Assembly: GCF_964340395.1 (NCBI RefSeq)
Contig: NC_135563.1
Coordinates: 1,969,501-2,010,000, forward strand
Length of the DNA stretch: 40,500 nucleotides
Direction of reading: 5' to 3'
Source: Glandiceps talaboti
Lineage: Eukaryota; Hemichordata; Enteropneusta; Spengelidae
Each line of letters opens with the position of its first letter. Positions within the stretch are counted from its first letter, which is position 1. The notes beneath the pieces were generated by a model. It searched no databases. It had not been told where the DNA came from and was given only the letters and a program-made list of their open reading frames with translations. Shown here piece by piece: positions 34,864 through 40,500 of the stretch. The position numbers and the translations under genes are program-made.

Positions 34864-37423
34864 GTCTTTTAATACTTTTTTATTATTTGTAATTTAAATA
34901 TACATCACAATGAAAACAATCACTGACAAAGGAAAAAAAGACTAAGACAAAAGACAAGGCGGACAAAAAGACAAACACAACAGATGTGCGAGTTCACATG
35001 TTCATAAAACTAGAGGCATAAATCTATTCCATTTTAATTTAAAGTTTTTGTCACTCATGACTTTTTGTTCAATTATCACCACTTCCTTAACTTTCTGAAT
35101 AAAATAATGGATAGTTAGTCTAACTCTTGTATAGCGGCTAGTGTACAATTGATATTTGCCGAGGAGGATTAAATGGTTCAGCGCTGTCATACTACTCGGA
35201 AGGCCAAACATCACTGACTTACAAGATAACTTAACATAATAATTTGTTACTTTCCTTTTTAAAAGAGATTCTAGCTCTTTCCAAAAGCGATTTGCAATCT
35301 CGCAGTGCCAGAAAAGGTGTTCAAGGGTTTCTTGTTGACCACAACTATTACAGTCGTGATTATTTCGTATCCTAATTCGGAAGAGATATACATTAGTGGC
35401 CAAAATACGATGGAGGACCTTAAATTGGAAAACACGAAGTTTTTCTTCATTTGTAATTTTGTAGGGTAGAGCCCAGACTTGTTTCCAGTCTATAATATTG
35501 TCGTTTTCTTTAACATAGTCCATACTGTTAAATGTCTCCTCCGAAATAGGGCGACTAAATTTTTTATCCAGTAAAAGTTTATAGAAGTCCTTTGTTTTAC
35601 CTTTTCCGACACTGACGGCAATTCGTTCTCTAACATTCATTTCTGATACATAGCTACCATCAAGAATAAGATCTTTCCAACTTTTAGGTATAGCATGAAT
35701 AAGACCTACGTAAGTAACAAAATCAGTAGAAACTCCATATTTGTTTATGAAATTTTCATACGTCAGAAATTTACCCTGTTCATCTAACAAGTCTTTTACA
35801 TATTGTATCCCTTCATTTAACCAATTCTTGTAGCAGACGGATTTACCATCTACTAAAATATATTTATTGTTCCAGAGTATTTCTGAGGCAGCCTCTAGCA
35901 AATCAGTCGGAGCACTGTAATTGCTTATCTCTTTCCAAAATACGAGAATGTCCTTATAAAATTGCGAAAAATCAATTGTCATCTTGTGGAAATCATAATT
36001 ACACCTCAGCAATAACTCAAGTCCTCCAAATCTATTAAAATAGCTCTGGGGTATAATCCCCCATGGAGAAGATGTATTAGTAATACGTATGGCCCACGCT
36101 AGTTTAAATGCCTTGTTTAAAATTTCGAGGTCTACCATTCGTAACCCCCCATCAGTCAGGTCTCCTATTAGGGTATCATTCTTAATGTGGTGTTTTTTCC
36201 CTTTCCATAAAAAATTAAAGAGTTGAGACCTTGCATACGTTACATCTTTGGGAGGAACAGAAACAGAATTCATGACATACAATAAGTTTGAAGCACCAAA
36301 GGTTTTCACTAAGGTAACTTTTCCTTTAATAGTCAGATCACGTGATTTCCAGATGTCAAGTTTATTGGCGCCGTCAACTTTATTACTGGTATGGGTGGAT
36401 TCCTTCAGGCATCCTTCTTTGGTTATGGTGGATTCCGATTACACGTTGAGTATCTGGAATTTAATCCCTATCTAATCCCCGGTACAACTGAAGTCAAGTT
36501 CATCGGAATCAAGTATTTGGGATCATCTCTGGATTTTATATATAACAACTACAACGTGACTATTACTGCTACAAGTATTGGCAGTGGTAAACCCACTCTC
36601 AAACTTGTACTTGATAATGATGATATTGAACACAACTTAAGACAAGGTTAGTAAGATCTACCTGGTCACGACATATGACACGACACGACACGACACGACA
36701 CGGCACAGCACAACACAACACAACACAACACAACACAACACAAGACGACACGACACGACACGACACGACACGACACAAGACGACACGACACGACACGCCA
36801 CAACACAACACAACACAACACAACACAACACAACACAACACAAAGATATAGTACGGTAGGCATATTATACAAGATCATAGTGATGCATAACTTAACAGTA
36901 CTAGTACAGAACAAGATAACAGTACAGTCACACATAACATAATATAATAACATAACACAGCATAACTACACAATACGTCACAGTACAATATGAACATAAT
37001 GTTACTGATAGTTATATAATACGATATGTTTGCAGCGTTGACTCGGTATATACATACGCAGTTGTTACGTTTTCTATATTATGAACACCTCCCCACCCCT
37101 CCACCCATCCTTCAACAAAATATTATTACTGGAAAAATGTCTGTCAATGATTTAACTATCCATGAACTGTTTAATCGACAGGTGACCCCGTCGTATTTGA
37201 TCGGCAAGGCGGACGGATATTTGATGAGGCTGGCAGTGGATGTGACCCACCAGAAGATTCTATCGATAGAATTGTGCATGTGATCTCACCAACCTTACCA
37301 TCACCGACAGGATCACAACCCACTCCCAAGCCAACTCAAGTTTCCAGTGCACATACCATAAAAAGTGTTTACATTTTATTAGCATTGTGTATTATTGTCA
37401 GCTCTATTCTAGTTGACTTTTAA
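25399..37423 (+). CDS. PGGHG: PGGHG/ATHL1-like glycoside hydrolase family 65 gene, interrupted in exon 8
   Basis: Nine coding exons: 25399-25610, 26259-26383, 28168-28275, 30626-30848, 32099-32922, 33293-33505, 33817-34049, 34782-36646 (split by a retrotransposon at 34824-36363 plus one target-site copy) and 37182-37423. All introns are GT-AG and all phases join. Without the insert the frame is 828 codons, against 737 for human PGGHG as I recall it. The family removes glucose from glucosylgalactosyl-hydroxylysine of collagen. Hallmarks are SHRARIPS (residues about 114-121), FGLSPGGL, FWDTETWMYP with D374, MPPDEYH with E504, NSIYTN, QADVVLLG, GPAMTWGM, WTE with E650, and TGMGGFLQ. The three acids are spaced like the reported human D301, E430 and E574. 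Residues 1-23 look like a signal peptide, and the last about 19 residues are hydrophobic. As assembled, this copy would stop early inside the insert, after about 682 codons. Other haplotypes may be intact. Confidence 0.9.
25735..25888. repeat. CA and TACA/ACACAT microsatellite in intron 1
   Basis: ACAC runs, then about 10 TACA repeats, then an ACACAT hexamer run. Frames on both strands (for example Cys-Val on minus) are artefacts. Confidence 0.95.
26259..26383 (+). CDS. PGGHG: GH65 exon 2
   Basis: The acceptor TTCTTTGCAG ends at 26258 and the donor TTG|GTGAGT begins at 26384. It encodes NDIDLNYMASVGNGHLCTTI and VNGLYNDKL. This matches the family's N-terminal beta-sandwich start, where vertebrate proteins have a VTNAYLGTRV-type strand followed by VSGVYNG. 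Confidence 0.85.
26545..26728. repeat. 68-bp tandem repeat, 2.5 copies, intron 2
   Basis: Units start at 26545, 26613 and 26681 with GGATTTCT and end with GTGTCGGCAA. They share CACGCACAAACTCGTTACAA. The third has lost about 20 bases after GGATTTCT. Confidence 0.85.
26729..28167. other. Remainder of intron 2
   Basis: Mostly unique AT-rich DNA. A CTCF-like motif lies at 28013-28026. Short frames at 26635-27386 on both strands have no splice or domain support. Confidence 0.45.
28013..28026 (+). promoter_or_regulatory. Candidate CTCF-binding site, intron 2
   Basis: TCACTAGAGGGCGC matches 13 of 14 positions of CCASYAGRKGGCRS (first base T for C). Similar words also occur in invertebrate repeats, so binding is uncertain. 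Confidence 0.3.
28168..28275 (+). CDS. PGGHG: GH65 exon 3
   Basis: The acceptor CTTTTCAG ends at 28167 and the donor CAAG|GTAGG begins at 28276. It encodes GVSHRARIPSKNAIRVSFD and YFLDVEQ, equivalent to the THRAMLPS and FALDTNTG segments of the vertebrate protein. Length is 108 bases, phase 1 to phase 1. Confidence 0.85.
28339..28553. repeat. CAGA, CGGA and CATA tetranucleotide microsatellites, intron 3
   Basis: About 33 CAGA repeats, then six CGGA repeats, then about 13 CATA repeats, lying 60 bases after the exon 3 donor. Frames through it are artefacts. Confidence 0.95.
28870..29940 (-). mobile_element. Decayed non-LTR retrotransposon fragment, intron 3
   Basis: On the minus strand, 29631-29936 encodes a segment with TPKSLGGLWLINPHIMFY, the GGL-x(2)-NP pattern typical of the connection domain after the reverse transcriptase in LINEs. 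Further along the same strand, about 28990-28880 reads RPDIVVIDKQNKAT, a stop, then LIEIAIPFD, a C-terminal motif pattern seen in LINE polyproteins. Between them the frame is broken by stops. No poly(A) tail or target duplication is evident, so this is an old relic, unrelated in age to the fresh insert in exon 8. Confidence 0.6.
30118..30370. repeat. CATC, CTAC and CATA tetranucleotide microsatellite, intron 3
   Basis: The order CATCC, CTAC, CATCC, CATA, CCTC, CTAC, CATCC, CATA is itself repeated twice. This suggests duplication of a composite block. Frames rich in His, Pro, Thr and Tyr are artefacts. Confidence 0.95.
30626..30848 (+). CDS. PGGHG: GH65 exon 4
   Basis: The acceptor TTTCTTACCAG ends at 30625 and the donor CTGAC|GTAAGT begins at 30849. 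It encodes residues about 149-223, including VWHEESAHLNFKVTVRIFAH and the beta-rich VTQVQFERLGSNTDDITVTL. This agrees with the N-terminal beta-sandwich domain of GH65, where the vertebrate protein has the RTLPHVLAFRVS region. Acidic patches (TDDI, ETDD, TEED) are notable. Confidence 0.8.
31050..31540. repeat. 82-bp tandem repeat, about six copies, intron 4
   Basis: The unit has ACCTAATCTGGGGTGATTGG, AAGGATAGCCTTCCTGTAAG, GGTCTGGGTAACCAAGACTA and ATTATTTGTAGTTGTGGTAAT. The core AGTCTGGGTAACCAAGACTA also appears once at about 24090. Confidence 0.9.
31548..31853. repeat. 34-bp minisatellite with CRE-like core, nine copies, intron 4
   Basis: The unit is GTGATTGATTGACACCGTGA then CGTCGTTTACCACA. 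Copies are nearly identical; one has GAATGACA for GATTGACA. Each contains TGACGTC, seven of the eight bases of the cAMP response element TGACGTCA. Near-perfect copies suggest recent expansion. Confidence 0.95.
32099..32922 (+). CDS. PGGHG: GH65 exon 5 (start of catalytic barrel)
   Basis: The acceptor CCAAACTCAG ends at 32098 and the donor TTTTAG|GTAAAC begins at 32923. At 824 bases it is the largest exon, residues about 223-497. It carries the linker helix (ALHVQKWKDTWN), the first barrel segment LIYGSFYYILSSLP, FFGLSPGGLANGAYL and GHSFWDTETWMYPTIMMFYP. D374 in FWDTE corresponds by position to human D301. WESAFSGAE and ANFWQSRV complete the family pattern. Vertebrates have FWDQDLWMFP where this protein has the more canonical GH65 FWDTE. 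Confidence 0.95.
33293..33505 (+). CDS. PGGHG: GH65 exon 6 (catalytic Glu)
   Basis: The acceptor GATTGTTTCCAG ends at 33292 and the donor ATTG|GTAAGT begins at 33506. It encodes GVMPPDEYHGEVDNSIYTNV, with E504 as the expected general acid (human E430), and then FHPEYEGYPIG. The vertebrate counterpart reads [20 protein letters not shown]. Confidence 0.95.
33817..34049 (+). CDS. PGGHG: GH65 exon 7
   Basis: The acceptor TTTATTCCACAG ends at 33816. It encodes EEIKQADVVLLGFPMMWEMS, DPFGPAMTWGMHCIGHLEL and SLYMREPYK. The donor is AAG|GTTGGT at 34050. It is weaker than the others, but it is chosen because it leaves phase 0 and joins EPYK to IWTE exactly as vertebrates have EPFK-VWTE. The nearby GTAG at 34054 would break the frame. 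Confidence 0.85.
34806..34823. repeat. Target-site duplication, left copy
   Basis: ATTGGCGCCGTCAACTTT here is repeated exactly at 36364-36381. The last Ts merge with the poly(T), so the true duplication is 15-18 bp. Confidence 0.95.
34824..36363 (-). mobile_element. 5'-truncated non-LTR (LINE) retrotransposon inserted in exon 8
   Basis: The element reads on the minus strand: 5' end at 36363, 3' end at the poly(T) (34821-34856, 36 T in all), with about 145 bp of 3' untranslated sequence (34857-35001). One frame is open from the 5' junction to the stop at 35002 (about 453 codons). It begins just after the reverse transcriptase core with WKSRDLTIKGKVTLVKTFG, then FNFLWKGKKHHIKNDTLIGD and GGLRMVDLE. 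It ends with a zinc-knuckle-like C-x2-C-x7-H-x4-C (CNSCGQQETLEHLFWHC). These are features of L1/Tx1-like LINE C-termini. The intact frame, long pure tail and perfect duplication indicate a very recent insertion. It cannot move by itself because the 5' portion is missing. Confidence 0.95.
36364..36381. repeat. Target-site duplication, right copy
   Basis: Exact copy of 34806-34823. Coding sequence of exon 8 continues directly after it at 36382. Confidence 0.95.
36667..36841. repeat. CGACA/CAACA pentanucleotide microsatellite, intron 8
   Basis: Five-base period starting 20 bases after the exon 8 donor. Blocks of CGACA alternate with blocks of CAACA. Minus-strand frames rich in Cys and Val are artefacts. 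Confidence 0.95.
37182..37423 (+). CDS. PGGHG: GH65 exon 9 (C-terminal hydrophobic tail)
   Basis: The acceptor TTTAATCGACAG ends at 37181 and the stop TAA is at 37421-37423. It encodes DPVVFDRQGGRIFDEAGSG, a Pro/Ser/Thr-rich linker (TLPSPTGSQPTPKPTQVSS) and a terminal hydrophobic stretch SVYILLALCIIVSSILVDF. The stretch ends at the stop with only an Asp-Phe after it. This layout fits a GPI-attachment signal (small residues SSA before the hydrophobic tail) or a tail membrane anchor. Vertebrate PGGHG lacks this tail as I recall. Confidence 0.85.
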
Positions 37424-37910
37424 ACCGTTACATTATTCAACCAACATACAATAGTGTATCTATACTATGATACTTTAGTGACTTGAACCCAGTGTGTATG
37501 GCAATGTCTATGGAACACAACAACTATGATGTCAAAAGCTTAGCTTTCACTTCAAAATATATCAATTTGCACAAGCGTTAAATAACTGTGGAACATTAGA
37601 CAACTATATATTATTTGTCAGATTGAGATTTTCAATATCGTCGAAAATTAAATTTTGAAATTGACTTGTTAAATTTATGGCTATTTTGTGAATTTATTAT
37701 CATTATATTAGTCTTCTAGTTATTCAATCGACGAGAATTGATCCAACTCGTTGTTATAGTAATTGACAATCCATTGTAACTAATAATTGGTCGTGCATCA
37801 TACGTTTTTATCCTTTATCTAACAACTGTCTAGAATGTAATATCATGAAATATGACTGAGGTATAATAGAGACATACTAAAATAAAATATAACATTTCTG
37901 CTAATAAAGA
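37424..37910 (+). terminator. 3' untranslated region with polyadenylation signals
   Basis: AT-rich sequence follows the stop. AATAAA occurs at 37881-37886 and 37903-37908, the expected kind of poly(A) signal for this gene. Confidence 0.6.
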
Positions 37911-38558
37911 AAGATTGCATTTGGTGAAAATATCTTGACAAGATCACAGACCACTGTTTTCTATGGTGATCTGAGACAACACATACAAACAATCGAATAA
38001 CGGTATAAAAACAATTTGGTCTTCAGTAATTACAAGGGAGCGGGGTGGGGAGGGGGCCGGGGGTGGCAAGGAAAATCATACCCGGTCTGCTGCGTACAAT
38101 GTGACTCCTCCCCCCCCCCAGCTACGTTTCCTGGCTCTCACTCAGTTATCCCTCTGTATACTATGACCCTTCCCCTATTCAAATATTTCAAAAACACGGG
38201 TTAAAATGTTGTCAGAAATAACAAATCTTCATCCAAGACATACTGAAGTACATATTTCAACTCAGTACAGTAACTCATATTGCTAATTTTATGACAGATG
38301 GCTGCCAATTGATCATTATCACCAAGGTCATGAGTTAAAGTGATGTATTATGTGGACTATAGCAACTGACATTTGTTGAAGGTTCTGTTGAAATTGGCCA
38401 ATGCATGTTTTGATACGTACAGGTGGGCATGCATGAACGGACGCTGGAAGCCAACGTAATAGCCCCCCCCCCCCCCCGCCCTCGTCCGTCCGTGTGACTA
38501 AAATGGATCATCAGTCTCAGACTTGATCCGAACCCTGTCACCACATTGATCATTTTAA
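37911..38558. other. Downstream intergenic DNA with G/C-run tracts
   Basis: G-rich run at 38042-38065 (GGGGTGGGGAGGGGGCCGGG then GGTGG), a C-run near 38110, and a long C-run at about 38462-38477. No gene is seen. Short frames here lack support. Confidence 0.5.
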
Positions 38559-38709
38559 GGAACGGTCGCACAATGTCGCGCAATCCTCAATAAACGAGCT
38601 TCGTTCATATAGGATAACCTCCCCATCCCTCTAAACAAACCTTCACAAGTGCAACATCGACATGCTTATATACGTTTATTAAGATTATGTGACATTGTGC
38701 GATCGTCCC
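38559..38709. mobile_element. MITE-like element with terminal inverted repeats
   Basis: The left arm 38559-38599 begins GGAACGGTCGCACAATGTC. The right arm (38709 back to about 38670) reads GGGACGATCGCACAATGTC. The arms align over about 40 bases with scattered transitions and share an AATAAACG near the inner end. The interior of about 70 bp is non-coding. No clear target duplication is visible, so this could be a MITE or just a large imperfect hairpin. Confidence 0.5.
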
Positions 38710-38811
38710 GAAAGGCATTGGTTGTTTTCCAATACTATAGTGAAATTGTGTGAAAACACTGCATCAATCATTTCCCGTATTTGGATCAAATGGGATGGCA
38801 GAACTAGATGG

Positions 38812-40500
38812 GCACACTACTGACTGTCCTGCTAGACCTACTCCTCTCCTCACATACACTACTGACTGTCCTGCTAGACATACTCCTCTCCTCACATACA
38901 CTACTGACTGTCCTGCTAGACCTACTCCTCTCCTCACATACACTACTGACTGTCCTGCTAGACCTACTCCTCTCCTCACATATACTACTGACTGTTCTGC
39001 TAGACCTACTCCTCTCCTCACATACACTACTGACTGTCCTGCTAGACCTACTCCTCTCCTCACATACAAGTTTACAGACTGTCCTGCTAGACCTACTCCT
39101 CTCCTCACATATACTACTGACTGTCCTGCTAGACCTACTCCTCTCCTCACATACACTACAGACTGTCCTGTTAGACCTACTCCTCTCCTCGCATACACTA
39201 CAGACTGTCCTGTTAGACCTACTCCTCTCCTCACATACACTACTGACTGTCCTGCTAGACCTACTCCTCTCCTCACATACACTACTGACTGTCCTGCTAG
39301 ACCTACTCCTCTCCTCACATACACTACTGACTGTCCTGCTAGACCTACTCCTCTCCTCACATACACTACAGACTGTCCTGTTAGACGTACTCCTCTCCTC
39401 ACATACACTACTGACTGTCCTGCTAGACCTACTCCTCTCCTCACATAGTCTACTGACTGTCCTGCTAGACCTACTCCTCTCCTCACATAGTCTACTGACT
39501 GTCCTGCTAGACCTACTCCTCTCCTCACATACACTACTGACTGTCCTGCTAGACCTACTCCTCTCCTCACATACACTACTGACTGTCCTGCTAGACCTAC
39601 TCCTCTCCTCACATACACTACTGACTGTCCTGCTAGACCTACTCCTCTCCTCACATACACTACTGACTGTCCTGCTAGACCTACTCCTCTCCTCACATAC
39701 ACTACTGACTGTCCTGCTAGACCTACTCCTCTCCTCACATACACTACTAACTGTCCTGCTAGACCTACTCCTCTCCTCACATACACTACTGACTGTCCTG
39801 CTAGACCTACTCCTCTCCTCACATACACTACTGACTGTCCTGCTAGACCTACTCCTCTCCTCACATACACTACTGACTGTCCTGCTAGACCTACTCCTCT
39901 CCTCACATACACTACTGACTGTCCTGCTAGACCTACTCCTCTCCTCACATACACTACTGACTGTCCTGCTAGACCTACTCCTCTCCTCACATACACTACT
40001 GACTGTCCTGCTAGACCTACTCCTCTCCTCACATACAAGTTTACAGACTGTCCTGCTAGACCTACTCCTCTCCTCACATACACTACTGACTGTCCTGCTA
40101 GACCTACTCCTCTCCTCACACACACTACAGACTGTCCTGCTAGACCTACTCCTCTCCTCACATACAAGTTTACAGACTGTCCTGCTAGACCTACTCCTCT
40201 CCTCACATACACTACTGACTGTCCTGCTAGACCTACTCCTCTCCTCACATACACTACTGACTGTCCTGCTAGACCTACTCCTCTCCTCACATACACTACT
40301 GACTGTCCTGTTAGACGTACTCCTCTCCTCACATACACTACTGACTGTCCTGCTAGACCTACTCCTCTCCTCACATATACTACTGACTGTCCTGCTAGAC
40401 CTACTCCTCTCCTCACATACACTACTGACTGTCCTGCTAGACCTACTCCTCTCCTCACATACACTACTGACTGTCCTGCTAGACCTACTCCTCTCCTCAC
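38812..40500. repeat. 42-bp minisatellite, about 40 copies, continuing past the window
   Basis: The unit is CTACTGACTGTCCTGCTAGA then CCTACTCCTCTCCTCACATA then CA. Three 45-bp variants carry CAAGTTTACAGACTG (near 39067, 40035 and 40160). Other variants have GTTAG for GCTAG or ATAGTC for ATACAC. Open frames on both strands (for example plus TTDCPARPTPLLTY repeats from 38750, and minus to the window edge) follow from the 42-bp period and are not genes. Confidence 0.95.

Larger units (their letters stand above)
34782..36646 (+). pseudogene. PGGHG: GH65 exon 8, split by retrotransposon
   Basis: The acceptor ATTCATGTTAG ends at 34781. Bases 34782-34823 encode IWTESQSGIGAVNF, including E650. The coding sequence resumes at 36382 with ITGMGGFLQASFFGYGGFRL and ends at 36646 before the donor GTTAGT. 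Together these give 307 coding bases that match the vertebrate [20 protein letters not shown] region without loss of a codon. In the assembled sequence the frame runs from 34823 through the poly(T) and stops at 34890-34892. The break is therefore between the catalytic site and the C-terminal beta domain. Confidence 0.9.

Noticed and set aside
36248-36475. Plus-strand frame crossing the retrotransposon 5' end into exon 8
   Set aside because: It reads the LINE antisense and then exon 8 in the wrong frame. The true exon 8 frame is the one starting ITGMGGF at 36382.
38750-40500. Pro/Thr-rich plus-strand frame and long minus-strand frames
   Set aside because: These are translations of the 42-bp minisatellite. 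No gene context is seen.

Overview
This window is eukaryotic, almost certainly from an invertebrate animal. It has GT-AG introns with matching phases, tRNA-derived SINE remnants, non-LTR retrotransposon pieces, and a very large load of minisatellites and microsatellites. The base composition, the repeat style and the gene content suggest a marine invertebrate such as a hemichordate, cephalochordate or lophotrochozoan. I cannot name the species. No bacterial-type genes, CRISPR arrays or rRNA genes are visible.

Left part (1-11,045): the 3' end of a plus-strand gene I do not recognise. It has three candidate exons (402-540, 4820-4869, 9707-9750), separated by introns filled with tandem arrays: a 23-bp array carrying the splice donor (536-733), a 21-bp array (about 1860-3670), a 37-bp palindrome-rich array (about 5350-8947) and a TCTG-type low-complexity tract (8960-9610). 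A dispersed repeat occurs twice (1-230 and about 3700-4005). A minus-strand SINE remnant lies at 4005-4340.

Middle (11,045-20,063): a 9-kb minisatellite with a 39-bp unit and about 230 copies, organised into higher-order blocks. It is followed by about 5 kb of non-coding DNA with G-runs, another SINE remnant, a CAC tract and a long TCTG tract.

Right part (25,399-37,423): one well-supported plus-strand gene of nine coding exons. It encodes a glycoside hydrolase family 65 protein of the PGGHG/ATHL1 type (protein-glucosylgalactosylhydroxylysine glucosidase, the enzyme that removes glucose from the glycosylated hydroxylysines of collagen). All exon phases agree and the spliced reading frame would be 828 codons. 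It has an N-terminal signal peptide and a C-terminal hydrophobic tail. The three expected catalytic acids are present as D374, E504 and E650. Exon 8 is split by a 1,540-bp, 5'-truncated, antisense non-LTR retrotransposon with a 36-base poly(T) run and an 18-bp target-site duplication, so the allele shown here is broken just after the third catalytic residue. The introns hold an older LINE remnant, a 34-bp array carrying a CRE-like core, an 82-bp array and several microsatellites.

Right edge (38,812-40,500): a 42-bp minisatellite that runs off the window, preceded by a G-quadruplex-type sequence and a 151-bp element with terminal inverted repeats. About 40% of the window is tandem repeat. Most long open frames here are repeat artefacts rather than genes.
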